Source: Jiella pacifica (GTDB lineage Bacteria > Pseudomonadota > Alphaproteobacteria > Rhizobiales > Rhizobiaceae). Taken from it: DNA of 64,000 nt. The notes under the pieces are model-generated. The model saw only the letters and a list, made by a program, of their open reading frames with translations, was not told the DNA's origin and made no database searches. The DNA is taken from the NCBI RefSeq assembly GCF_010500815.1, contig NZ_JAAAMG010000007.1, forward strand, positions 1-64,000. The letters are read 5' to 3'. Positions 8,049 through 16,080 of this stretch are shown here, one piece after another. Within the stretch, counting starts at the first letter, position 1. The number at the start of each line of letters is the position of its first letter. Position numbers and translations under genes: made by a program.

Positions 8049-8675
8049 GTGACCAAGCGCGAGAAAAGAATGATCCGCGCCAGGATCGCCGCGCCTGACC
8101 TGACGGCGGCAGCCGCCGCCTTTTCGGCCGCCGTCTCGCGCGGCGACTTCGCCGCCGCCGCAACGGCCCTCGACCCCCTTCTCGCGGCGGATCCGGGCAA
8201 CGCCGTGCTGCATTACAACCGCGCCCTCGCCCTGCGGCTGTCCGGCCGGCCGAAGGACGGGCTGGCGGCGGCAATCCATGCCCGCACGCTCGATCCGGCA
8301 AATGCCAAGGCGCTGTTCGAGGTCTCTGCCTGCGGCCTCGAAGCCGGTGAAGCGCAGACATCCCTGGATGCCGGCACCGCCTATCTCGAGAAGCACCCAG
8401 GCGACGGCGACGCGGCGTTGAACGCGGCGCGCGCGGCGCTGCTCCTCGATCGTCCGATGGAGGCTCTCGCCTTTCTGGATCAGGTCGCGGAGAGGGAGCT
8501 TGCGGATGAGCACCGCCTCTGCCGGGGCGAGGCGCTGCGCGATCTCGGCCGGTTCGACGCGGCGGAAGCGGCCTGGGCCGAGCTTCCCGCTGCCCTCGGC
8601 GGGATCGTCCTCTCCCTGCGCTCCAAGGGGGCGCGGGGAAGGCTGGCGCTCACTCCTGGGCGGTCTTCGCCCTGA
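8049..8675 (+). CDS. Tetratricopeptide (TPR)-repeat protein
   Basis: A protein of about 208 residues with alanine-rich helical repeats. A TPR unit with the pattern NAVLHYNRALALRLSGRPKDG is followed by HARTLDPANAKALFEVSACG, then by GDGDAALNAARAALLLDRP and LCRGEALRDLGRFDAAEAA. There is no signal peptide, so it is probably a cytoplasmic scaffold; the partner is unknown. It starts at GTG 8049; ATG at 8070 is an alternative. Its last 26 nt overlap the end of the convergent gene at 8650, so one of the two 3' ends may be longer than in vivo. Confidence 0.65.
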   Translation: MTKREKRMIRARIAAPDLTAAAAAFSAAVSRGDFAAAATALDPLLAADPGNAVLHYNRALALRLSGRPKDGLAAAIHARTLDPANAKALFEVSACGLEAGEAQTSLDAGTAYLEKHPGDGDAALNAARAALLLDRPMEALAFLDQVAERELADEHRLCRGEALRDLGRFDAAEAAWAELPAALGGIVLSLRSKGARGRLALTPGRSSP

Positions 8676-9354
8676 AGCGCTTGCGATAGACCCCGGGATC
8701 GGCGTCGAGCGCGTCCTGCAATTCCAGGCTCTCGGCGAGTTCCGCCGCGTCCATCTCGCGGCATGAGATCGCCAGCGCCGTCCGGCGGACGAGCACGCCT
8801 TGCGCCACCGGCGTTCCGGCCGCAAGCACGCCTGCGAACGCCGGATCGACCCACAGCGCCGGAAAATGCACGAAGCCGCCGGCAAAGTCGTCGACCAGTC
8901 CGGTCAGCGTGCGGAACGGCAGGTCGAAGCGGTTGTGCGGATGGGAAAACAGCATCGACCAGCCCTCCGGCAGCCGCATCGTCCAGCCATTGGTGAACTT
9001 GACGGCGAAGCGATCGGGATCGACGCCGGGAAAGCCGGTCAACTGCTCGGGCAGATGCACGCCGACCGGCGAGCGCGTCAGCCGCGCCAGAGGATGGGCT
9101 GGCAGGCCGCTGTCCCATTCGAAGACGCCGTCCGTCACCTTCAGATCGGCGATCAGCGGGAAGACGATCCCCGCCCCCATCGCGTCGACGAAGGGCGGGC
9201 ACTGCTTGACGGTGCGCACCGCGCCGCCGCCGAGAAGCTCCGAGACGGCGCTTTTCGGCATCGTCTTCAGCCAGTCCGGCAAGGCGCCCATGGCGGGCTT
9301 GGGCTCGGGGAGCCTGCCCTTCCAGCCGGGCAGGCAGCGAAATTCGATGGTCAT
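8650..9354 (-). CDS. Hypothetical protein of about 234 residues (MTIEFRCLPG...)
   Basis: The function is not recognised. The protein starts MTIEFRCLPGWKGRLPEPKP and contains DWLKTMPKS, CPPFVDAMGAGIVFPL, a lysine-free beta-rich middle with WSMLFSHPHNRFDLPF, and a C-terminal helix ending YRKRFRAKTAQE. It has no signal peptide or transmembrane segment. The arrangement resembles DUF6065-type proteins in my memory, but that is not checked. ATG at 9354 was chosen over an upstream in-frame codon at 9390 because the conserved-looking sequence starts there. It is convergent with the TPR gene. Confidence 0.6.
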   Translation of the reverse strand: MTIEFRCLPGWKGRLPEPKPAMGALPDWLKTMPKSAVSELLGGGAVRTVKQCPPFVDAMGAGIVFPLIADLKVTDGVFEWDSGLPAHPLARLTRSPVGVHLPEQLTGFPGVDPDRFAVKFTNGWTMRLPEGWSMLFSHPHNRFDLPFRTLTGLVDDFAGGFVHFPALWVDPAFAGVLAAGTPVAQGVLVRRTALAISCREMDAAELAESLELQDALDADPGVYRKRFRAKTAQE

Positions 9355-9436
9355 GGGTTCGACTGTGGCGAATGCCGCGACGCCGGGCAAGGACGGAGGG
9401 CGGCGCGCCCGATGAGGCGCCGCCGGTGCTAGGGGA

Positions 9437-10315
9437 TCAGGCGTCGGCGCGGTTCTGCCTTTCCGCCCGGACCCGTCCGCTCGCCCAGACGAGCGCGGCG
9501 ATCACCGTGACGACGATGAAGATCACGCCGATGGCGTTGATCATCGGCGACAGGCCGAAGCGCATGCGGCTGGCGATCTCGGTGACCAGCGTATAGTCCG
9601 GCCCGATGGCGAAGAAGGTCGTCGGAAAATTCTCGATCGACTGGAGGAAGGCGAGAACCGAGGCCATGCCGATGGTCGGGGCCAGAAACGGCAGGGTCAC
9701 GCGCCGGAAGGTGAAGAAGGGCGTCGCGCCGAGATCGGCCGCCGCCTCGTCGAGGCTGCGGTCCTGCCGGGCGAGACGGGCCATGAACATCAACAGGCAG
9801 TAGGAGGCGATGAAGGCCGTCTGCGCCATCATCGCGGTGAACAGTCCCGCATCGACGCCGAAGGCGTCGCGCCAGAACATCATCGTCGTCACGCCGAGAA
9901 CGATGCCCGGAATCATGATCGGCGCGACCAGGATGGTGTAGAGGATGCCGTTCGCCCGGCTTTCGAGCCGGGTGAGAAGCAGCGCGCCGGCAAGGCCGAG
10001 CGGGATGGCGATGGCGATGACGCCGCAGGCGATCAGGAGCGAGTTGAACAGCCCCGTCATCATCCGCGCATCCTCGAAGATCGCGGCGAACCACTTCAGC
10101 GTGAAGCCCTGCCAGATGGTGATCGAGGGCGAGGGATAGGCGTTGAAGGCGGCGGCGACCATGATCGCGATCGGGGCGAAGAGGACGAAGAAGAACAGGC
10201 CGAGATAGACCCTCAGCAGCGTGTCGCCGATGCCGCGGCCATAGCCGCGCTCGGCCGGGACGGAGGAAGCCGCGGACCGATCCATCGCGGCGGGCCTTCC
10301 GATCGTCGTGCTCAT
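9437..10315 (-). CDS. ABC transporter permease, polyamine/2-AEP type (PotC-like)
   Basis: An inner-membrane permease of 292 residues with six predicted transmembrane segments and the MetI-type cytoplasmic EAA loop, seen as LDEAAADLGATPFFTFRRVTLP. It pairs with the upstream permease (4-nt ATGA overlap), the ATPase at 11577 and the binding protein at 13801. Sequence class alone suggests spermidine/putrescine-like substrates. The PHO-box-like control in front of the operon and the adjacent phn genes suggest a phosphorus compound such as a phosphonate or phosphodiester. The substrate is therefore open. Confidence 0.85.
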   Translation of the reverse strand: MSTTIGRPAAMDRSAASSVPAERGYGRGIGDTLLRVYLGLFFFVLFAPIAIMVAAAFNAYPSPSITIWQGFTLKWFAAIFEDARMMTGLFNSLLIACGVIAIAIPLGLAGALLLTRLESRANGILYTILVAPIMIPGIVLGVTTMMFWRDAFGVDAGLFTAMMAQTAFIASYCLLMFMARLARQDRSLDEAAADLGATPFFTFRRVTLPFLAPTIGMASVLAFLQSIENFPTTFFAIGPDYTLVTEIASRMRFGLSPMINAIGVIFIVVTVIAALVWASGRVRAERQNRADA

Positions 10316-11574
10316 TTGGCGATCTCCCGGATCGAGACGCGGAAGGCCGACAGCACCATCAGGATGAAGACGATGCAGCTGGCGAGCAGCATCAGCGAAT
10401 AGGCCGAGCCCTGGTTCCAGTCCCCGGTGTCGAAGAAGCGGCGATAGATGACCTGGCTGAACCAGTCCGGATGCAGCCCGCGGCCGACGAGCTCCGGCAC
10501 GGTGATGACGCCGGCCGACAGCATGAAGACGACGATCGCCCCCATGGCGATGCCGGGCTTGGCGTGAGGCAGAACGACCCGGTAATGCACCCGCCACACC
10601 GAAGCGCCAAGATCGCGCGCCGCCTCGACCTGGCTGCGGTCGAGGGTGCCGAGCGTGTTCATCAGCGGAAACATCATGAACAGGATGTAGGCGTAGGCCA
10701 TCACCAGAAAGACCGAATTGTTCGACGCCACCCATTGCGGCGGATCGCTGCCGACGACCCCCAAGGCCTGCAGCCCCGAGTTCAGGACGCCTTCGCGGGC
10801 CAGAATCATCACCCAGGCATAGACGCGCAGAAGCTCGTTGATCGAATAGGGGACGACGAGGAGGAGCAGGATCGCGCCCGCCCCGAGCGCGCCCTTCAGG
10901 TTCGAGGCGAAATAGGCGACCGGATAACAGACGACGAAGGCGATCACCGTCACCAAGGTGGCATAGAGGATCGTCTTGACGAAGATCTTCAGGTGCAGCG
11001 GCTCGATCGACGTGTAGTTCTGAAACGAATAGCGTGGCGCGTTGGCCGCGGCCTCGATCAGCACCGCCTGTTTCTCCTTGAGGGCTGCCATCTGCCCCTG
11101 CGCGGCGTCGCGCCTCGCCGTCAGCCCCTCGAGCTCCTCGGCGAGGCTTTCGGCGGTCTCTGCGCCGCCGGAGCCCCGACCGAAGGAGGGAAACAGCGGC
11201 GACGGAGGCGACGCCGCACCGCCGTCGGCCCGGTTGCCGGCGGAGGGGACGCTCATCCCCGGCACCATGAAGCCGCCTCCCCCTCCTCCGGAACTGGCGC
11301 CGGCGCCGGCAGGGTCCGACGAGGGCGGCTCGCTCAGTTCGGCCAGTTCCTTCTCACGCGCCACAAGATCGTAATCCAGCGTCGCGATGTCCCGCGACAG
11401 GCGGTTGATGGCGTTTTCGGTCTGGCTGAGTTCGTCGTTGCGGTCGACATGGACGAGGGAGCGCTCCCCCATGGTGAGCAGCGGGGCGGCGATCATGCCG
11501 CCGATCCAGACGGTGACGAGGAGGACGATCACCGTCGTCAGCGGCCCGCCATAGGTGCGAAGCAGCGCGCCCAC
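10312..11574 (-). CDS. ABC transporter permease (PotB-like) with a long periplasmic insertion
   Basis: A permease of 420 residues, about 120 longer than usual for PotB-type proteins. The first transmembrane segment (about 12-34) is followed by a roughly 140-residue periplasmic insertion. The insertion consists of a coiled coil (NDELSQTENAINRLSRDIAT, 46-80), a Gly/Ser/Pro-rich linker (about 81-140, with six consecutive glycines) and a second coiled coil (about 141-178). The other five membrane segments then follow, with the EAA loop VEAARDLGASVWRVHYRVVLP. The gene overlaps the next permease by 4 nt and follows the ATPase by 2 nt. The insertion may contact the binding protein; that role is inferred. 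Confidence 0.85.
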   Translation of the reverse strand: MGALLRTYGGPLTTVIVLLVTVWIGGMIAAPLLTMGERSLVHVDRNDELSQTENAINRLSRDIATLDYDLVAREKELAELSEPPSSDPAGAGASSGGGGGGFMVPGMSVPSAGNRADGGAASPPSPLFPSFGRGSGGAETAESLAEELEGLTARRDAAQGQMAALKEKQAVLIEAAANAPRYSFQNYTSIEPLHLKIFVKTILYATLVTVIAFVVCYPVAYFASNLKGALGAGAILLLLVVPYSINELLRVYAWVMILAREGVLNSGLQALGVVGSDPPQWVASNNSVFLVMAYAYILFMMFPLMNTLGTLDRSQVEAARDLGASVWRVHYRVVLPHAKPGIAMGAIVVFMLSAGVITVPELVGRGLHPDWFSQVIYRRFFDTGDWNQGSAYSLMLLASCIVFILMVLSAFRVSIREIAK

Positions 11575-11576
11575 GA

Positions 11577-12680
11577 TCAGTGCTCCACTGCCGCGGCGAC
11601 GGGTCTTTCCGCCACCGGCATGACGATCGCGTCTTCCGGCCGAAAGCCGATCACCGTCGGCCCCGTGGCGGGATGGACACTGCCGTCATTGGCGAGGTGC
11701 AGGACGATGCGGCGGCCAGTGGCGTCGCGGGTGACGAGGTTGAGATAGGGGCCTTCGAGTTCCCGGCCCTCGACGCGCGCGGTCAGGCGGTTGACGCAAG
11801 TGCCGTCGCCATCGACGAGGCCGGTGCGTTCTGGGCGAACCATCAGCACGGCCTGATCGCCGAGGACGACGTCCGGCGTGCGCCGGCCGGTGAAGGTGCC
11901 GCCCGGACCGTCGATCCTGGCGAACTCCTTTTCGACCGACGTCACCTTGCCGGTGAAAACGTTCTGCTCGCCGACGAAGCCCGCGACGAAGGCCGTCGCC
12001 GGAGCGTCGTAGACGGCGGTGGGGGTGCCGACCTGCTCGATCCGCCCCTTGTTCATCACCGAGATCCGGTCGGACATGGTGAGCGCTTCGCCCTGGTCGT
12101 GGGTGATGTAGATGAAGGTGACGCCGGTCCGCTTCTGCAGGGAGCGCAACTCGCTGCGCATGTGCTGCCGCAGCTTCAGATCGAGCGCGGAGAGCGGCTC
12201 GTCGAGGCAGAGGACGGCGGGTTCGACCGCCAGCGCCCTCGCCACGGCGACGCGCTGGCGCTGGCCGCCGGACAACTGGTCCGGCCTTTTGTCGGCATGG
12301 GCCTCCAGCGCGACGAGGGCCAGCAGTTCGTCGGCCCGGCCGTTACGCTCGCGCTTCGAAATGCCCCGCGCCTCGAGGCCGAAGGCGACGTTCTCGCGCA
12401 CGCTCATGCGGGGAAACAGCGCCAGGCTCTGGAAGATCATCGCCGTCGGCCGGCGATTGGCCGGCAGATGGTCGACAGCTTCACCTCCGATGAGGACATG
12501 GCCGGCGCTCGGCCGCTGGAACCCGGAGAGGATCCGCAACAGCGTGGTCTTGCCGCAGCCGGAGGGACCGAGGATCGAGTGGAACTCGCCGGCCGGAATC
12601 ACGAGATCGGTGGGGTGAACGGCGGTGAAGCCATCGAAGACCATGGTGACGCCGGCGAGCTCGACGCTCTTTCCATCCAT
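11577..12680 (-). CDS. ABC transporter ATP-binding protein (PotA-like)
   Basis: A 367-residue ATPase of the polyamine/iron/phosphonate importer class. It has Walker A GPSGCGKTT, the Q-loop in FQSLALFP, signature LSGGQRQRV, Walker B VLCLDEPLSALD and switch His in ITHDQGEAL. A C-terminal TOBE-type regulatory domain follows (about 240-350, with MVRPERTGLV and GFRPEDAIVMP). It energises the two permeases that follow it. It lies downstream of the acyltransferase gene (61-nt gap) in the same leftward operon. Confidence 0.9.
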   Translation of the reverse strand: MDGKSVELAGVTMVFDGFTAVHPTDLVIPAGEFHSILGPSGCGKTTLLRILSGFQRPSAGHVLIGGEAVDHLPANRRPTAMIFQSLALFPRMSVRENVAFGLEARGISKRERNGRADELLALVALEAHADKRPDQLSGGQRQRVAVARALAVEPAVLCLDEPLSALDLKLRQHMRSELRSLQKRTGVTFIYITHDQGEALTMSDRISVMNKGRIEQVGTPTAVYDAPATAFVAGFVGEQNVFTGKVTSVEKEFARIDGPGGTFTGRRTPDVVLGDQAVLMVRPERTGLVDGDGTCVNRLTARVEGRELEGPYLNLVTRDATGRRIVLHLANDGSVHPATGPTVIGFRPEDAIVMPVAERPVAAAVEH

Positions 12681-12741
12681 GCCGATAATTCCCTCGCCTT
12701 GCTTCGACGCGCCACGATCGGCCCGTCCTCCCCGGCGATCG

Positions 12742-13638
12742 TCAGATCGCCGGCATTGCCTCGCTCTCGCCCGCCTCGTCCTCGAAGATGCCGGCGAAGA
12801 AGTCCGGCTCGTCCGGCACGCCCCGTTCGCCGAGCGAGAACACCTGGCGACGCAGCCACTGTGTCAGCGCGACGGCATCCTGAAAACCGGCAATCACGCC
12901 GGGCTCGATCGGCTTGCCCACCGTCAGGGCGATCCGCCCGTCGATCATCCGCGCCGCTTCATGGAATAGCAGAGCATAGCGCAGCGATTGCGACATGTGG
13001 CTGGCGATCTGGAACAGCCGCGAATTCTGCCCCGGCAGGTGCACCGGCAGCACGGTCGCGCCGGAACGCATGATCAGCCGTGCCGACAGCGGACCCCAGT
13101 CGAGCTCGACGGCGCGGCGGGCGAGCGGCCGCGGCGTCGTCATCACCGCGCCGGCCGGAAACACCATCAGACAGCCGCCGCCCTTCAGATGGGCCAGCGC
13201 TTCGGCACGGGCCTTGATGTTGGCCCGTTCGGCCTCTCTCGTCCCGGAAAAGTCGATCGAAAACAGCTTCTCGGCCAATTCCGGCACACGGGCCAGCGCC
13301 GAATGGGCAATGATCTTCACGTCGCCGCGCAGCTGCCCGAGCAAGCAGCCGAGAGCGATGCCGTCCATCGCCCCATAGGGATGGTTGGCGACCACGGCGA
13401 GCGGCCCCGTCCGCGGGATCTGCGACGTGCCGTGGACGGCGAGCCGGATGTTCATGCGCGCGATCGCCTCGGCGAAGAAGTCGCCGCTCGCCGGATCCCC
13501 CAGGAACTCCCGGTAGAGCCTTTCGAGCCGGGCGCGGCCGCTCGCCGCCTCGAGTGCGAGGCACAAGGGCCGCATCAGGCGATGATCGATCGTCGCGGCA
13601 TAGGACATTCGAACAGCCGGTCGAGGCATCGTCCTCAT
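12742..13638 (-). CDS. Lysophospholipid acyltransferase-family protein (PlsC-like)
   Basis: About 298 residues with the acyltransferase motif NHPYGAMDG (His-x5-Asp type active site) and the substrate-binding block FPAGAV. The spacing and NHPxGxxDG wording resemble the hemolysin/OlsA-like branch rather than classic PlsC. It would acylate a lysolipid at the inner membrane, and the lipid is unknown. It is embedded between the binding-protein and ATPase genes of the ABC operon, so it is probably co-transcribed under the PHO-box-like array at 15005. Membrane-lipid remodelling during phosphate limitation is a plausible role but unproven. ATG 13638 was chosen; the frame opens at a TTG at 13680. Confidence 0.75.
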   Translation of the reverse strand: MRTMPRPAVRMSYAATIDHRLMRPLCLALEAASGRARLERLYREFLGDPASGDFFAEAIARMNIRLAVHGTSQIPRTGPLAVVANHPYGAMDGIALGCLLGQLRGDVKIIAHSALARVPELAEKLFSIDFSGTREAERANIKARAEALAHLKGGGCLMVFPAGAVMTTPRPLARRAVELDWGPLSARLIMRSGATVLPVHLPGQNSRLFQIASHMSQSLRYALLFHEAARMIDGRIALTVGKPIEPGVIAGFQDAVALTQWLRRQVFSLGERGVPDEPDFFAGIFEDEAGESEAMPAI

Positions 13639-13800
13639 CCGGTCTTCGTCGTGGTTCTGGATCGGTTTCAGGTCGTCCAAGTCTCGTCACCTTCCCGAAC
13701 GAGCCGCCCGAACGGCTCCGGATCGAGTGGCGGCGCGCGAGGCCATCAGGCTCGCACGCCGCGGATCTGCCATGGCCGTCTCGTCCGGCCGTCGCCCTTC

Positions 13801-14949
13801 TCAGGAGGCGTTGGTGATGCGCTCGGCATATTCCTGCTGGCCGGCCGCAAAGAACGGCGCGTCCGCCTGCCACCACCAGAGATTGGCGAGGTTTTCGGAG
13901 GTGTAGACTTCCTGGAACTGCTTGGCGTAGGTCTCGCCGGCATGCTGCGCGGCGCCGTCGACGCAGGAGTTGTAGCCGGTGTTGGCGCTCATGATGCCGG
14001 CCATGGCCGGGTCGAGCATGGCGTTGACGAAGGCATAGGCCTGCTCGAGGTTCTCGGCGCCGGAGGGGATCGCCATGGAATCCATCCAGGTCATGCCGCC
14101 CTCTTTCGGCATGCGATACTTCAGCTTTTCGTTGTCGCGGTTGAGCAGGAGGCCGGTCGAATCCCAGGTCTGACCGACGACGGCGCCCGACTGCTGGAAG
14201 GCGTTGAGCGCTTCCGTCGCATTGTTCCAGAACGCGCCGAAGTTCTGCTTGTGCTCGACGATGAAGGCCGCGATCTTGTCGAAGACGCGGCGCATGTCCT
14301 CTTCGCTCTTGTAGACGTCGAGCATCCGGTTCGACTGGAGCTCACCCATGGCGTCGAGATAGAGACCGGTGCCGATCAGGACGGACTTCTGCCGGAAGGC
14401 TGCCTTGTTCGCGGCGCGCGGGTCCCAGAGCATGCCGTAGGAGACGTCGGCATCGGTGGCATCGTCGAAGACGGACGCGTCGTAGGTGATCGCCTCGGTG
14501 CCCCAGTTGAAGGGGATGGCGACGCGCTTGCCGTTCTGCACCGCGCCCAGCTGGATGGAGTCGCGGTACATCGACTGGATGACGTTGCCGACCTTCGCCT
14601 TCTCCTCGTCGATCGGCTGCAGCAGGAACTGGTCGCCGTCCTGGTAGTTGGCGATGTTGGTCACCGACGGGAAGATGACGTCGAACCCCTTGCCGCCGGA
14701 GGCCTTGAGCTTCTGGGTCGCCTCGTCGTTCGAGCCGTAGGTCGACAGGTTGAGCTTGATGCCCGTGTCCTTCTCGAACTTCGAAATCATGTTCGGCTGG
14801 ACGTAGTCGCCCCAGGTGAAGACGTTGACGGTGCCCGAGCTCTGGCCGAAGCCCGGGCGCGTCAGCACGGCGGGAGCGGCAAGAAGCGTGGCTGAGGCCG
14901 CGCCGGCCTTCAAGATCGAGCGGCGCGAAATCGGAGTGACGAAGGTCAT
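13801..14949 (-). CDS. Periplasmic solute-binding protein, PotD-like, Tat-exported
   Basis: A 382-residue binding protein with a twin-arginine signal (SRRSILKAGAASATLLAAPAV). The mature part begins VNVFTWGDYVQPNM, which is the PotD/PotF-type opening. It contains GFDVIFPSVTN, PFNWGTEAITYD and GQTWDSTGLLLNRD. It supplies the substrate to the permeases encoded downstream. It is the first gene of the leftward operon, has a ribosome binding site (GGGAGC) before the ATG, and is divergent from the PHP gene. The family binds polyamines, iron or 2-aminoethylphosphonate. The PHO-type promoter favours a phosphorus-containing ligand. Confidence 0.87.
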   Translation of the reverse strand: MTFVTPISRRSILKAGAASATLLAAPAVLTRPGFGQSSGTVNVFTWGDYVQPNMISKFEKDTGIKLNLSTYGSNDEATQKLKASGGKGFDVIFPSVTNIANYQDGDQFLLQPIDEEKAKVGNVIQSMYRDSIQLGAVQNGKRVAIPFNWGTEAITYDASVFDDATDADVSYGMLWDPRAANKAAFRQKSVLIGTGLYLDAMGELQSNRMLDVYKSEEDMRRVFDKIAAFIVEHKQNFGAFWNNATEALNAFQQSGAVVGQTWDSTGLLLNRDNEKLKYRMPKEGGMTWMDSMAIPSGAENLEQAYAFVNAMLDPAMAGIMSANTGYNSCVDGAAQHAGETYAKQFQEVYTSENLANLWWWQADAPFFAAGQQEYAERITNAS

Positions 14950-15004
14950 GGAAAGCTCCCATCCGTTGAAATTGCGGATCTGCCGGCGCCTTGTAGACGT
15001 CTCG

Positions 15005-15046
15005 GATGACGTTTCGTTATCGTGCCGATGACGGCAAGGTGACGGT
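15005..15046 (-). promoter_or_regulatory. PHO-box-like array upstream of the PotD-like gene
   Basis: On the minus strand CGTCA occurs at 15044-15040, 15033-15029 and 15011-15007, spaced exactly 11 and 22 nt. PhoB boxes are direct 7-bp repeats (TGTCA-type core) with an 11-nt period, so this looks like four units with one degenerate. It lies 56-95 nt upstream of the start codon. The repeats are seen; PhoB binding is inferred. Confidence 0.55.
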
Positions 15047-15056
15047 GGAAAACACT

Positions 15057-15074
15057 GTGTCACAGCCCCGTCAT
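15057..15074 (+). promoter_or_regulatory. Candidate PHO box reading toward the PHP gene
   Basis: TGTCA (15058-15062) and CGTCA (15069-15073) are direct repeats with the 11-nt period of PHO boxes. The site overlaps the first possible ATG of the PHP gene (15073), which argues for a downstream start. It may serve the divergent promoter region as a whole. Confidence 0.4.
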
Positions 15075-15120
15075 GGTTCAAGCCGAAGAATTGCGGCCGA
15101 TGATCAACGGGGATGACGAC

Positions 15121-16032
15121 ATGGACGGGCGCGAAGTCTTTTCGGCCGGGGGACGGTTCCTTCGCGGCAACGTCCATACCCACTCGACGCGGTCCGACGG
15201 GGCGAGATCGCCCGGCGACGTCTGTGCCCACTATCGTGACATGGGCTACGACTTCCTGTGCCTGTCGGACCATTTCCTGGCGAAGTTCGACTTCCCGATC
15301 ACCGACACGAACGACTATCGCGGCGACGACTTCATGACGATCCTCGGCGCCGAGATCCACGCCCCGCAGAACAGCCAGGGCGAGATCTGGCACGTGCTGG
15401 CCTGCGGCCTGCCGGCCGATTTCGACCCGCCCTTCCCCGACGAGCGGATGGAAGCGCTGGCGGCGAGGGCCCGCGATGCCGGCGCCTTCGTCGGCATTGC
15501 CCATCCGCAATGGTCGTCGCTGACCATCGAGGACGGGCGGGCGCTGGCAGACGTCGCCCATGCGGTGGAGATCTGGAACACCGGCTGCGCGCTCGAAACC
15601 GGTCGCGGCGACGGCACGGCGCTGCTCGACCAGCTTCTCAACGAGGGCCACCGGCACCTGTCCGGCTACGCCACCGACGACGCGCATCTGAAGATACCCG
15701 ACTCGGGCGGCGGCTGGATGATGGTGAAAGCGGAGCGCAACGAGCCCCGGGCGCTTCTTTCGGCGATGAAGGCCGGGCTCTATTATTCCAGCCAGGGGCC
15801 GGCGATCGCGGCGATCCAGACGGTCGGGGACACCCTCACCATCCGCACCTCACCGGCCCGCATGATCTCCCTCGTCGGCCGGGGCAGCCGCGCCGAGACG
15901 GCCTTTTCCGACGACGGCTCCCTGACCTCCGCAGAGCTTTCCCTGCAGCGGTTTGTCGGCGACTGGTGCCGGCTGATCGTCAGCGACGGCGAAGGCCGGC
16001 ACGCCTGGTCGAACCCGATCTTCCCGGGCTGA
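15121..16032 (+). CDS. PHP-domain metallo-phosphoesterase (CehA/McbA-like)
   Basis: About 303 residues with PHP-domain metal ligands: VHTHSTRSDG (HxH near the N-terminus), LCLSDHFL (DH), an EIH in ILGAEIHAP, the His in GIAHPQW and the DDAH near the C-terminus. Such enzymes hydrolyse phosphoesters with a two- or three-metal site. The gene is divergent from a PHO-controlled ABC operon and 48 nt from the end of phnF, so it probably releases phosphate from an imported ester or acts late in phosphonate breakdown. A PHP enzyme from Eggerthella hydrolyses the cyclic ribosyl phosphate made by C-P lyase, and this window lacks phnP. ATG 15121 has the best ribosome binding site (GGGGATG); 15073 and 15100 are alternatives. 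Confidence 0.75.
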   Translation: MDGREVFSAGGRFLRGNVHTHSTRSDGARSPGDVCAHYRDMGYDFLCLSDHFLAKFDFPITDTNDYRGDDFMTILGAEIHAPQNSQGEIWHVLACGLPADFDPPFPDERMEALAARARDAGAFVGIAHPQWSSLTIEDGRALADVAHAVEIWNTGCALETGRGDGTALLDQLLNEGHRHLSGYATDDAHLKIPDSGGGWMMVKAERNEPRALLSAMKAGLYYSSQGPAIAAIQTVGDTLTIRTSPARMISLVGRGSRAETAFSDDGSLTSAELSLQRFVGDWCRLIVSDGEGRHAWSNPIFPG

Positions 16033-16080
16033 GCCTGTTCTTCCTTGGCTGCGGACGATCACGCAGCCTGCGGCGGCCGG

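Noticed and set aside
9437-14949. Naming the ABC operon potABCD (spermidine/putrescine)
   Set aside because: The protein family is broad and the PHO-type promoter plus phn neighbourhood argue against a plain polyamine role, so no gene symbols were assigned.
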